Positions 33,458 through 41,418 of a stretch of DNA of 64,000 nt are shown piece by piece. The stretch lies in contig CAVWOM010000008.1 in NCBI GenBank assembly GCA_963756575.1, forward strand, positions 62,001 through 126,000. Direction: 5' to 3'. The first letter of the stretch is position 1; the number at the start of each line of letters is the position of its first letter. The notes beneath the pieces were generated by a model. It worked only from the letters and a program-made list of their open reading frames with translations, had not been told where the DNA came from and did not search any database. The stretch is from Palsa-504 sp963756575 (GTDB taxonomy: Bacteria > Actinomycetota > Actinomycetes > Streptosporangiales > Streptosporangiaceae). The position numbers were made by a program, and so were the translations under genes.

Positions 33458-35262
33458 GCGGCCAGGGTGGCGTAGCGGCCCTGGCCTTCGAGCAGGCTGT
33501 CGTGGGTGCCTGCTTCCACGATGCGGCCGTGGTCCAGGACGACGATCTGGCCGGCGTCCCGGACGGTGGAGAGCCGGTGCGCGATCGTGATCGTGGTGCG
33601 GCCCCGGGCCAGGGCGTCGAACGCCTGCTGGACGGCGCGCTCGGTCTCGGTGTCCAGGGCGCTGGTGGCCTCGTCGAGTACCAGCACGCGCGGGTCGCGC
33701 AGCAGCGTCCGGGCGATGGCGATGCGCTGCTTCTCGCCGCCGGAGAAGCGGTGCCCGCGGGAGCCCACCATGGTGTCGTAGCCGTCCGGCAGGCTGGCGA
33801 TCAGCTCGTGGATCTGGGCCGCCTTCGCGGCCTGCTCGATCTCGGCGTCGGTGGCGTCCGGCTTGGCGTAGCGCAGGTTCTCCCGCACGGTGGTGTGCAG
33901 CAGGTAGGTCTCCTGGCTGACCACGCCGACGATGGCGGCCAGGTCGGCCAGCTTCATGTCGCGCAGGTCGATGCCGTCGATCCGCACCGCGCCGCTGGTC
34001 GGGTCGTAGAGCCGCGCCACCAGGGAGCCGAGGGTGGTCTTGCCCGAGCCGGTCTCGCCGACCAGGGCCAGCGTGCTCCCGGCCGGGACGTCCAGGTCGA
34101 TGCCGGCCAGGGCGGGGCGGTCGGCGCCGGGGTAGGTGAAGCCGACGCCTTCGAAGCGGACGTGGCCGGTGACCTTGGCCGGGTCGACGCTGACCGGGCG
34201 GGCAGGCTCGTCGATCTCCACCGGCAGGTCGAGGTACTCGAAGATCCGGGCGAACAGCGCCAGCGAGCTGATCACCGAGACGCTCGTGCCGAGCAGCCCG
34301 GTGATGGGCCGGAACAGGCCGTTCTGCAAGGTGGTGAAGGCGATCAGGGTGCCGATGCTGATCGCGCCGGCGGTGACCGGCAGGCCGGCCGCGAGGTAGA
34401 TGATGGCGGGGATGGTGGCGAAGATGATGCTCAGCGAGGCCATCCGCCAGCGCCCGGCCAGCTGGGAGCGGAGCTCCAGGTCGATGAGAGCGGCCGAGGA
34501 GTCGCTGAACCGCCGGATCAGGGCCGGGCTGGTGCCCATCGTCTTGGCCAGCTGGATGCCGTTGATCGACAGGCCTTCCTCGATGGTGACGTTGAGGTCG
34601 GCGAGTTCGCGCTGCTGCTGGCTGGTGATGGCGCGGCGCATCTTGGCGACCTTGCGGGTCAGGTAGACGGCGGGCGGCATGACCACCAGCGAGATGAGGG
34701 ACAGCCGCCAGGACAGGGCGACCATGGCGACGCTGGTGCCGACGGCGGTGGTGAGGTTCGAGGCGATCGAGGTGGCGGTCGAGGTCACGACCGCTTCCAT
34801 GCCGCCGATGTCGTTCTGGATGCGGGACTGCACCTCGCCGGTGCGGGTCCGGGTGAAGAAGGCGATCGACTGTCGCTGCAGGTGGGTGAAGACGCTGGTG
34901 CGCAGCCCGTGCATGACGTGCTGGCCGATCTTGGTCGAGATCCAGGTCTGGATGACGCCCAGTCCTGAGCTGACGGCGGCGACCGCGACCATGCCGATCA
35001 CCAGCCAGGCCAGCAGCTGCAGGTTCCGTTCGGGCAGCGCCTTGTCGATGACCGCGCGGAGCAGGAACGGCGAGGCCAGCCCGACCAGGGAGGAGGCCAC
35101 GATGATGGCGGTGACGATGGTCAGCTGCCACTTGTAAGGGGTGAAGAGGCGCCCGATGCGGCGCAGTGACACCTCGCGGGCCTGGGTCTTCTCGGCGGCG
35201 GTGACGGTCCTGGGGCCGCGGCCCCGGCTGTGGGTTTCCCGGTTCGTGGGGGGTGTTGCCAA
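33454..35262 (-). CDS. ABC-type multidrug exporter, fused permease-ATPase
   Basis: A 602-residue half-transporter: N-terminal six-helix type I exporter domain (about residues 40-320) and C-terminal ATPase. Walker A GETGSGKTT, Q-loop VVSQETYLLHTT, signature SGGEKQRIAIARTLL, Walker B VLVLDEATSALD, and H-loop TIAHRLSTV are all intact. It should act as a homodimer exporting lipids or drugs, or as one half of a pair, but no second half is adjacent. It is divergent from a MarR gene with overlapping inverted repeats between them, so drug-responsive repression by that MarR is likely. Confidence 0.93.
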   Translation of the reverse strand: MATPPTNRETHSRGRGPRTVTAAEKTQAREVSLRRIGRLFTPYKWQLTIVTAIIVASSLVGLASPFLLRAVIDKALPERNLQLLAWLVIGMVAVAAVSSGLGVIQTWISTKIGQHVMHGLRTSVFTHLQRQSIAFFTRTRTGEVQSRIQNDIGGMEAVVTSTATSIASNLTTAVGTSVAMVALSWRLSLISLVVMPPAVYLTRKVAKMRRAITSQQQRELADLNVTIEEGLSINGIQLAKTMGTSPALIRRFSDSSAALIDLELRSQLAGRWRMASLSIIFATIPAIIYLAAGLPVTAGAISIGTLIAFTTLQNGLFRPITGLLGTSVSVISSLALFARIFEYLDLPVEIDEPARPVSVDPAKVTGHVRFEGVGFTYPGADRPALAGIDLDVPAGSTLALVGETGSGKTTLGSLVARLYDPTSGAVRIDGIDLRDMKLADLAAIVGVVSQETYLLHTTVRENLRYAKPDATDAEIEQAAKAAQIHELIASLPDGYDTMVGSRGHRFSGGEKQRIAIARTLLRDPRVLVLDEATSALDTETERAVQQAFDALARGRTTITIAHRLSTVRDAGQIVVLDHGRIVEAGTHDSLLEGQGRYATLAA

Positions 35263-35316
35263 GGGGCTCTCCGTTCGATGGGTCTGGGGTGCTGAGGTCT
35301 AGGATATCAGCAATGC

Positions 35317-35337
35317 TGAGGTTACCTCAATATGAGG
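35317..35337. promoter_or_regulatory. Overlapping inverted repeats, MarR operator
   Basis: TGAGGT-T-ACCTCA (35317-35329) overlaps CCTCA-ATA-TGAGG (35325-35337), giving three alternating half-sites; another TGAGGT lies at 35293-35298. They sit between the divergent ABC exporter and MarR genes, 32 bases before the MarR start. Confidence 0.7.
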
Positions 35338-35368
35338 GTACAGCACCAAAACCTGGTAGACTATTCCC

Positions 35369-35833
35369 GTGACCCAGGACCGCGCCCTAGCGGCCGGAAC
35401 GCAGCCCGAAACCGAGCCCGACCCGGCCAGTGGCGAGCCGCTGTCCGAGATCTTCTGGTCGGTGGCCCGCCAGCTTCGCGGGGCATCCCAGGAGACGCTG
35501 GCGCCCTGGGACATCACCCCCGCGCACCTGCGCGCCCTGCGCACGCTCGGGCACCACGGGGCCATGCGCCTGTCCGACCTCTCCGGCCGCCTGCACATCG
35601 CGCCTCGCTCGGCCACCGAGGTGGTGGACGCCCTGGAATCCCGGGACCTGGTCCGGCGGCGGGCCGACCCGGGCGACCGGCGCGCCACCCTGGTCGAGGT
35701 GACCGAGCACGGCGCCGAGGTCATGGCCGCGATCCGCGCCGCCCGGGGGAACGACGCCGAGCGGCTCTTCGGCCGCCTCAGCCCGGCCGACCGCGCCGAC
35801 CTGGCCCGCATCCTCGGCCAGCTCCGGGACTAG
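35369..35833 (+). CDS. MarR-family regulator
   Basis: A 154-residue MarR protein. Winged helix core: LRALRTLGHHGAMRLSDLSG, LHIAPRSATEVVDALESRDL and wing DPGDRRATLVEVTEHG. GTG start at 35369. Divergent from the ABC exporter, whose promoter region it presumably represses through the overlapping TGAGG repeats. Its 3' end overlaps the convergent GNAT gene by four bases. Confidence 0.92.
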   Translation: MTQDRALAAGTQPETEPDPASGEPLSEIFWSVARQLRGASQETLAPWDITPAHLRALRTLGHHGAMRLSDLSGRLHIAPRSATEVVDALESRDLVRRRADPGDRRATLVEVTEHGAEVMAAIRAARGNDAERLFGRLSPADRADLARILGQLRD

Positions 35834-36390
35834 TACTTCACCGGAAGCTCGGTGACCAGCACGTCCGCCACCGGGCCGCCCGGATCGGACTCGGGCCGGG
35901 CCCGGGCGATCCGGTGCCAGCCCCACGTCCGGAACGCGTTCTGCGCCGGGGCGGCCGCGGGCAAGACGGTGAGCGTGGCGCGTTCCTCGGGCCGGCCGCC
36001 CAGGATGAGGTAGTGCAGCTCGGCCCCGATGCCCTGGCGCCGCCAGGAGGCACGCACCAGCAGGTCGGTCAGGGCGAAGGTCCGGCCCGGGTGCTCCTGG
36101 GTGACCTCGGCGGGCAGCGGCGTGGTCAGCTCCCGCCACCAGGAGGTGGACGGCCGCAGCGGCATCCCGGCCGCGTAGCCGACCAGGTAGCCGCCGTTCC
36201 TGGCCTCGGCCAGGACGAACCCCGGCTGGCGGCGCTGGACCCGGAACCGGACCGGGTACACCTCGCCGTCATCGGCTCGCCGGTACGGCGGGTCGGCGTA
36301 GACCTCGGCGTGCAGCCCGGCGAAGTCGTCCGCGTGCTCGGCCGCCTGGCGGCCGTCGAGCAGCCGGAACGCGAGCCCGGGTTCCGTCAC
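35830..36390 (-). CDS. GNAT-family N-acetyltransferase
   Basis: A 186-residue GNAT protein. Acetyl-CoA site motif A is WRRQGIGAELHYLIL near residue 115, after the strand FALTDLLVRA; C-terminal WGWHRIARARPES follows. The acceptor is unknown. It overlaps the stop of the upstream sigma-factor gene by four bases, so the two are translationally coupled and the acetyltransferase may be part of that regulon. Confidence 0.82.
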   Translation of the reverse strand: MTEPGLAFRLLDGRQAAEHADDFAGLHAEVYADPPYRRADDGEVYPVRFRVQRRQPGFVLAEARNGGYLVGYAAGMPLRPSTSWWRELTTPLPAEVTQEHPGRTFALTDLLVRASWRRQGIGAELHYLILGGRPEERATLTVLPAAAPAQNAFRTWGWHRIARARPESDPGGPVADVLVTELPVKY

Positions 36391-37277
36391 TCCAGGACCC
36401 CGAGCTGGAGGCCGTCCAGCCGCCCGGGGTCGGCGATGACGTCGATCCCGGTGATCTTGCCCTCGCCGTCCTCGCCGAAGGTGAAGGCCAGCGCCACGAC
36501 CAGCCGGCCGCGCGGCGCCATCACCAGGCCGGGGGCCCCGTTGACGAGGGCGACCCGTCCGTACCGCGAGCGCATCGCGGCGGCGCGCGCGCCGCGGGCC
36601 ACGGCCTGCGCGCCGCGGACGGTCCGCGCCACCCCGGCCGGCACGGCCGCGCCGTCGGAGGTCAGCACCACGTCCGGGTCCAGCACGGCGATCAGCCCGG
36701 TCAGGTCGCCGCCGCGGGAGGCGGCCAGGAACGCCTCGACCAGCCGCCGCTGCCGGGTCAGCCGGGCGCTGGTGGGCTCGTCCGGCTCGCTGCCGGAGAT
36801 CCGGCGCCGGGCCCGGCTGGCGAGCTGGCGGGCCGCGGCCGGGCTCCGCCCGGTAATCGAGGCGATCTCGCCGAACGGCAGGCCGAACGTGTCATGCAGC
36901 ACGAACGCCACCCGTTCGGCGGGCGGCAGCGTGTCCAGCACCACCAGCAGCGCGAGCCCAACCGAGTCGGCCAGCACCGCCTCGGACTCCGGTCCCTCCG
37001 CGGCCACGCTGCCCGCCACCGCCTCGTCCGGATCCAGCGGATCCTCGCGCCGGGACTTGCGCGAGCGCAGCATGTCCAGGCACACCCGGGCCACGATGGT
37101 GGTGAACCAGCCCTCGGGGTTGGCCACGCCCCCGGCCCCGGCGGCGGACGCGTGCATCCAGCCTTCCTGCACCGCGTCCTCGGCGTCGCTGAGCGAGCCG
37201 AGCATCCGGTAGGCCATCGCCCGCAGCCGCGGGCGGCTCGCCTCGTACCGCCGGGCCAGCTGGTCGTCGTCGTCCAT
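36387..37277 (-). CDS. ECF41-type sigma factor with SnoaL-like C-terminal domain
   Basis: A 296-residue extracytoplasmic-function sigma factor of the long ECF41/SigJ kind. Region 2: RLRAMAYRMLGSLSDAEDAV, then the -10 recognition area EGWFTTIVARVCLDMLRSRK; region 4: LPPAERVAFVLHDTFGLPFG and GRSPAAARQLASRARR. From about residue 185 a SnoaL-like domain follows (VEAFLAASRGGDLTGLIAVL, DPDVVLTSDG), which in ECF41 factors replaces an anti-sigma factor and tunes activity. These sigma factors typically sit next to a carboxymuconolactone decarboxylase, oxidoreductase or epimerase gene they control; the divergent NAD(P)-binding protein fits that role. Confidence 0.9.
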   Translation of the reverse strand: MDDDDQLARRYEASRPRLRAMAYRMLGSLSDAEDAVQEGWMHASAAGAGGVANPEGWFTTIVARVCLDMLRSRKSRREDPLDPDEAVAGSVAAEGPESEAVLADSVGLALLVVLDTLPPAERVAFVLHDTFGLPFGEIASITGRSPAAARQLASRARRRISGSEPDEPTSARLTRQRRLVEAFLAASRGGDLTGLIAVLDPDVVLTSDGAAVPAGVARTVRGAQAVARGARAAAMRSRYGRVALVNGAPGLVMAPRGRLVVALAFTFGEDGEGKITGIDVIADPGRLDGLQLGVLE

Positions 37278-37314
37278 CGGTCACATTCTCCCCGTCGCGT
37301 TTCGTCATAGACCT

Positions 37315-37342
37315 GACGGATCACGTCCGTCCGATTGTGACG
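37315..37342 (-). promoter_or_regulatory. Candidate ECF41-type autoregulatory promoter
   Basis: On the minus strand CGTCACA (complement of 37336-37342), a 17-base spacer and CGTC (complement of 37315-37318) resemble the ECF41 promoter pattern TGTCACA with a spacer of about 16 then CGTC. It would direct transcription toward the sigma-factor gene starting at 37277. One mismatch in the -35 box. Confidence 0.45.
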
Positions 37343-37351
37343 GGAGAAACC

Positions 37352-38149
37352 ATGACATCACTGATCCTGGTCACCGGCGGCACCGGGACGCTCGGGAAGC
37401 TGGTCGTGCCGCGGCTGCGGGCGGCCGGCGCCAAGGTGCGGGTGCTGAGCAGGCAAGCCCGCGAGGACGGCGGCGACGTGGAGTTCGTCCGCGGCGACCT
37501 GGACACCGGCGAGGGGATCGACGCCGCGGTGGCCGGGGCGGAGGTCATCGTGCACTGTGCCGGGGCTCAGAAGGGCGACGGGGACAAGGCCCAGACCCTG
37601 GTCCAGGCGGCGTCCCGGGCCGGGCGGCCTCATCTGGTGAACATCTCGGTGGTGGGCGCCAACCGGGTCCCGCAGGACAGCGGGCTCGACCGGGCCATGT
37701 TCGGCTACTTCGGGTCGAAGCTGGCCGCCGAGCAGGCCATCTCCGGTTCCGGCCTGCCCTGGACCACGCTGCGGGCCACCCAGTTCCACGACCTGTGGCT
37801 GACGACGGCCCGGGCGCTGGCCAGGCTGCCGGTGATCCCGGTGGCGACCGGGACGCGGTTCCAGCCGGTCGACGCGGGCGAGGTCGCGGGCCGGCTCGCG
37901 GAGCTGGCCCTCGGCTCGCCGGCCGGGCTGGCGCCCGACATCGGCGGGCCGCGCGTGTACCCGATGGCCAACCTGGTCCGTGGCTACCTGCGAGCCACGG
38001 GCAAGCGCCGCCCGCTGCTACCCATGCGGCTCCCGGGAAAGGCCGCCGCGGCGATCCGGGCCGGGGCCAACCTAGCGACCGAACGAGCGGGGGGTCACGT
38101 CACGTGGGAGGAATTTCTGGCCGCCCGGCTTGGCGCAGCCCGGCGATGA
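37352..38149 (+). CDS. NAD(P)-binding epimerase/oxidoreductase (ECF41 partner)
   Basis: A 265-residue atypical SDR (NmrA/epimerase-like): ILVTGGTGTLGKLVVPRLRA at the N-terminus, VEFVRGDLDTGEGIDAAVAG, LVNISVVGANRV, and YFGSKLAAEQAI with the YxxxK-like active-site lysine, ending in RLPGKAAAAIRAGAN. It resembles actinobacterial proteins annotated as NAD-dependent epimerases. ATG at 37352 follows GGGAG; the longer GTG form at 37337 is less likely. Its divergence from an ECF41 sigma factor marks it as that sigma's probable target. Confidence 0.88.
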   Translation: MTSLILVTGGTGTLGKLVVPRLRAAGAKVRVLSRQAREDGGDVEFVRGDLDTGEGIDAAVAGAEVIVHCAGAQKGDGDKAQTLVQAASRAGRPHLVNISVVGANRVPQDSGLDRAMFGYFGSKLAAEQAISGSGLPWTTLRATQFHDLWLTTARALARLPVIPVATGTRFQPVDAGEVAGRLAELALGSPAGLAPDIGGPRVYPMANLVRGYLRATGKRRPLLPMRLPGKAAAAIRAGANLATERAGGHVTWEEFLAARLGAARR

Positions 38150-38711
38150 GGAATCCGACCATGCGCCGCGCGTCGTAGCGCGGATCGCCATTGGCGCCGG
38201 CACACAGGTTGCCGACGCCGTACAGGAGCCCGAAGGCGTCCACATCGGGCCGGATCTCGCCCGCGCCGGCGGCGGCGTCGAGCAACTGGGCGCACACGGG
38301 CACGAGGCGGTCGAGGAAGTAGGCGTGCAGGGTCTTGTAGCCCGCCTGGTCGGACCGCAGCGCCGCGGCGAGCCCGTGCTTGGTGATCAGGAAGTCGACG
38401 AACTTCTCGATCCACTGGGTCAGCGCGGCGTGCGGCGTGCGGCTGCTCGCCAGCAGGGCCGGGCCGGCCTCGGCGCACGCCTGCACCTGGTGCCGGTAGA
38501 CGGCGATGATCAGGTCGGCCCGGGTCGGGAAGTGCCGGTAGATGGTGCCCATCCCGACGCCGGCCCGGGCGGCGATGTCGCGTACCGGCGCTTCCACGCC
38601 GGAAGTGACGAACACGGCGGCGGCCGCCTCGAGCAGCGTCTGCTCGTTGCGCCGGGCGTCGGCGCGTTTCCGCGGAGACGCCAGCTCCGTCCGCCCGTCG
38701 GCGTCGCCCAC
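38100..38711 (-). CDS. TetR-family regulator
   Basis: About 203 residues. HTH: VRDIAARAGVGMGTIYRHFP, preceded by RRNEQTLLEAAAAVFVTSGV. The C-terminal half resembles the TetR group with SACE_7040-like ligand domains (YRHQVQACAEAGPALLASS, YKTLHAYFLDRLVPV). GTG at 38711 is chosen because GAGGGAG lies upstream and the longer frame crosses the operator region. Its 3' end overlaps the convergent epimerase gene by 50 bases. Divergent from the LLM oxidoreductase, which it presumably represses. Confidence 0.88.
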   Translation of the reverse strand: MGDADGRTELASPRKRADARRNEQTLLEAAAAVFVTSGVEAPVRDIAARAGVGMGTIYRHFPTRADLIIAVYRHQVQACAEAGPALLASSRTPHAALTQWIEKFVDFLITKHGLAAALRSDQAGYKTLHAYFLDRLVPVCAQLLDAAAGAGEIRPDVDAFGLLYGVGNLCAGANGDPRYDARRMVGFLIAGLRQAGRPEIPPT

Positions 38712-38737
38712 CGGTTCACTCCCTCGGTCGTTCGGGT

Positions 38738-38803
38738 TGACAAGCGGAACGACGCTCCGTATGTTGAGCCCATAGATTGAACGGAGCAGCGTTCCGCTTG
38801 TCA
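38738..38803. promoter_or_regulatory. Two TetR operators forming a 66-bp inverted repeat
   Basis: A 23-base arm at 38738-38760 (TGACAAGCGGAACG...) is the inverted complement of 38781-38803 with two mismatches. Each arm itself contains a near-palindrome CGGAACG-A-CGCTCCG. The arms flank a 20-base spacer likely to hold a promoter for the divergent TetR and LLM genes. Confidence 0.75.
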
Positions 38804-38838
38804 TGATGCCAGAACCGGCGAGACAGGAGCAACAGCCC

Positions 38839-39708
38839 ATGACGCCCAGCATCCGGACCAGTTTCGGCATCGCGACCGCGCCGCAGCAGGTCAGCTACGG
38901 TGACCTGCTGCCGGTCTGGCGGGAGGCGGATTCGATCCCGCAGATCGAGCACGCGTGGCTGTTCGACCACCTGCTGCCGATCGGCGGCGACAAGGACGGC
39001 CCGGTCTTCGAAGGCTGGACCCTGCTGTCGGCCTTCGCCGGGCAGACTCACCGGCTGCGGCTGGGCCTGCTGGTGACGAGCAACCGCATCCGGCCGCCCG
39101 CGCTGCTGGCCAAGATGGCCGCGACCGTCGACATCGTCTCGGGCGGACGGCTCCAGTTCGGCATCGGCGCGGGCTCCCGGACCGACATCCCGTGGGCCCG
39201 GCGCGAGTACGACGCCTACGGCCTGCCCTACGGCAGCGCCCGCGACGCGGTGGGCGGCCTGGCCGAAGCGCTCACGGTCATCCGGCGGCTGTGGGACGAG
39301 GATGAACCGTTCGACTTCGACGGCACCTACCTCCACCTCACCGGGGCGTTCTGCAACCCCAAGCCGGTCCAGCGGCCCCATCCGCCGATCGTGATCGGCG
39401 GGCAGGCCACCGCGACGCTGCGGGTGGTCGCCGAGCACGCCGACGTGTGGAACTTCCCCGGCGGTGACGTCGGTGCCGCCGTGGCCCGGGGCGCGGTGCT
39501 GGACGGGTTCTGCGCCGAGATCGGCCGCGACCCCGCCTCGATCACCCGGTCCCTCGTCCTGCCGGTCTCCTACGACCAGCCCGGCGGCACCCGCGACGCG
39601 ATCGCCGAAGCCACCGGCGCCGGCTTCGGGCACATCGTCTTGTCGCTGCCAGCTCCGTATCCGGACAAGGTCGCACGCTGGGTCGCCAGCGAGGTCATCG
39701 GCGCTTAG
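38839..39708 (+). CDS. LLM-class (probably F420-dependent) oxidoreductase
   Basis: A 289-residue luciferase-like TIM-barrel oxidoreductase. Features: TSFGIATAPQQVSYGDLLPV, HAWLFDHLLPIGG, AATVDIVSGGRLQFGIGAGS, RPHPPIVIGGQATATLRVVA with the usual IGG near the C-terminal half, and DVWNFPGG. Most actinobacterial proteins of this shape use F420; FMN use cannot be excluded. ATG at 38839 follows GGAG; ATG at 38803 would overlap the operator. Substrate unknown. Controlled probably by the divergent TetR. Confidence 0.88.
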   Translation: MTPSIRTSFGIATAPQQVSYGDLLPVWREADSIPQIEHAWLFDHLLPIGGDKDGPVFEGWTLLSAFAGQTHRLRLGLLVTSNRIRPPALLAKMAATVDIVSGGRLQFGIGAGSRTDIPWARREYDAYGLPYGSARDAVGGLAEALTVIRRLWDEDEPFDFDGTYLHLTGAFCNPKPVQRPHPPIVIGGQATATLRVVAEHADVWNFPGGDVGAAVARGAVLDGFCAEIGRDPASITRSLVLPVSYDQPGGTRDAIAEATGAGFGHIVLSLPAPYPDKVARWVASEVIGA

Positions 39709-40892
39709 TTCCCCGGCCCGTGCAGGCCGAAGATGAGCCGCTGGTCCCCGGCCCGGAACGTGCCGCCGAACTGGGAGCTGTCACCGATCTCGCGGCACCG
39801 GGCCAGCAGCGCCCGGCCGAGGGCGAGCTGGCTGCGTTCCCAGCGGGCCAGCGCGGCCGGCACGTCTCCGCCGGCCGCGGTGAGCTCCGCGGCCAGGGCC
39901 CAGCCGTCGGCGGCGGCCTTGGCCGTGCCCGCGGCCGCGTGCGGGCGGACCGCGAACGCGGCGTCGCCGAGCAGGCAGGCGCGGCCGAACGCCATCTGAG
40001 GCACGGCGATGTCGTAGACGACCTGCACGAACGGCTCGGCCACCCCGGTCACGACCTCGGCCACGGGCGGCGCGAGCGCGGCCGCGGCGGCCCGCCGCAT
40101 GGCGCCAACGGCAGCCTCCGTCGTCGCGCCGGGTGGCAGCGACACCGCCCGCCGGACGCCATCCCGGCCGGTCATCAGCTCGTCCAGCGGCGCGCCGGCC
40201 GCCACGTTGACGTACCAGACGAAGTTGACCAGGCGCTCGCCCGGGGTCAGCGCGCCGTCCAGGCCGGGAATCGGGTAGACGAGGATGTGGCTGCCGGGGA
40301 GCACCTGATAGGTGATCGCGTCGCCGAGCCGCTCCCGGGTGGCGGCGGACAGGTCCCGCTCGGGCACCGTGCCGCGCCAGGCCACGTAGCCCGAGTAGGC
40401 CGCTTTGACCTCGGGCAGCAGCCGCGAGCGGGCCAGCGAGCTCACCCCGTCGGCGCAGACCAGCAGGTCGGCGCCGGTGCTGGTGTCGTCGTCCAGCGTC
40501 ACCAGGACCGAGTCCCCGTCCTGGCTGAACCCGGTGACCTCGCGGCCGAGCAGGTAGCGGTCCGGGTCGAACAGCTCGAGCAGGGAGCGGTAGATGGTGT
40601 TCCACGAGGAGAACAGGTACCGGTGCCGCTGCTCGTGCTCGGTGCCGCCGTCCGGCCGCAGGAACCGGATCCACCCGGTGGACGAGCACACCTGCGAGAC
40701 CGGCCGGCCACCCCGCTCGGTCAGGTAGCGCAGGGTGGCCTCCAGCGCGGCGATGCCCGCCCCGCGGGCCTGCAGCGCGGCCGACGACCGCTCGAAGACC
40801 CGCACGTCGCAGCCGGCGTCGCGGAGCACCAGGGCGGTGGTGAGCCCGCCCACCGAGCCGCCCATGACCACGACCTGCGGCATCGCGGACAT
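39705..40892 (-). CDS. FAD-dependent aromatic-ring-type monooxygenase
   Basis: A 395-residue group A flavoprotein monooxygenase. GxGxxG-like motif VVMGGSVGGLTTALVLRDAG at the N-terminus, DG motif LLVCADGVSSLARSRLL, and GD motif RACLLGDAAFAVRPH. It resembles 2,6-dihydroxypyridine 3-monooxygenase-type enzymes (YVAWRGTVPE is characteristic). It lies four bases after the PPOX gene and in an operon with a thiamine-diphosphate enzyme, suggesting degradation or modification of a small cyclic or aromatic acid. Its stop overlaps the LLM stop. Confidence 0.88.
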   Translation of the reverse strand: MSAMPQVVVMGGSVGGLTTALVLRDAGCDVRVFERSSAALQARGAGIAALEATLRYLTERGGRPVSQVCSSTGWIRFLRPDGGTEHEQRHRYLFSSWNTIYRSLLELFDPDRYLLGREVTGFSQDGDSVLVTLDDDTSTGADLLVCADGVSSLARSRLLPEVKAAYSGYVAWRGTVPERDLSAATRERLGDAITYQVLPGSHILVYPIPGLDGALTPGERLVNFVWYVNVAAGAPLDELMTGRDGVRRAVSLPPGATTEAAVGAMRRAAAAALAPPVAEVVTGVAEPFVQVVYDIAVPQMAFGRACLLGDAAFAVRPHAAAGTAKAAADGWALAAELTAAGGDVPAALARWERSQLALGRALLARCREIGDSSQFGGTFRAGDQRLIFGLHGPGN

Positions 40893-40896
40893 GAGC

Positions 40897-41418
40897 CTAG
40901 GGCTGCCCGAACGTGGCGACCCTCACCACCTCGAGCTCGAACAGGACCCGCCGCTCGTTGATCGAGGGGTCGCGCAGGCCGTAGGGCGGCTCGTTGCCGG
41001 TGTACTTCACCCAGATCCGGTCGAGCTGGTCGGTGACCCGCTGGCCCTCGGCCGGGTCGTCCTCCGAGACCTCCCGCTTGACCACCGTCTTGATGCTGAG
41101 CCAGTGGTAGGTGTTCTCGGGGTTCATCAGCAGGAACGTGGCGTGCGGCGCGTGCCGCAGCCAGTCCACCTTCTTACGGTGGGTGGCCAGGTTGAGCAGG
41201 ACGGTGTCGCCCTCGTAGTCGAACCAGACCGGGGTCAGGTTGGGCTGGCCGTCCGCGCCCAGGACCGCCACGACGGCGGTCACCGGCTCGTCGAGCAGCC
41301 GCTTGTAGATGGGGTCGAGGTCGGCCAGGCTGCTCACCGGCTCCCGGTCACCGATCGTGAACTGACCGGGCTGGAGGCCGTTAGCGACGTCCCTGAACTT
41401 CGCCACGGTAATGCTCAC
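40897..41418 (-). CDS. PPOX-class flavin/F420-binding protein
   Basis: A 173-residue split-barrel protein of the pyridoxamine 5'-phosphate oxidase fold: VTAVVAVLGADGQPNLTPVW, FDYEGDTVLLNLATHRKKVD, ATFLLMNPENTYHWLSIKTV. In actinobacteria many such proteins bind F420 or FMN and reduce small molecules. GTG at 41418 overlaps the stop of the upstream ThDP gene, so coupled. Likely the flavin/F420 reductase component of this three-gene operon, but that role is inferred. Confidence 0.87.
   Translation of the reverse strand: MSITVAKFRDVANGLQPGQFTIGDREPVSSLADLDPIYKRLLDEPVTAVVAVLGADGQPNLTPVWFDYEGDTVLLNLATHRKKVDWLRHAPHATFLLMNPENTYHWLSIKTVVKREVSEDDPAEGQRVTDQLDRIWVKYTGNEPPYGLRDPSINERRVLFELEVVRVATFGQP

Noticed and set aside
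31481..35131. Very long minus-strand open frame (over 1200 codons)
   Set aside because: Only its last 232 codons are a real secreted protein. The rest is the wrong-frame shadow of the ABC transporter and dehydrogenase, as the arginine/histidine-rich composition shows.
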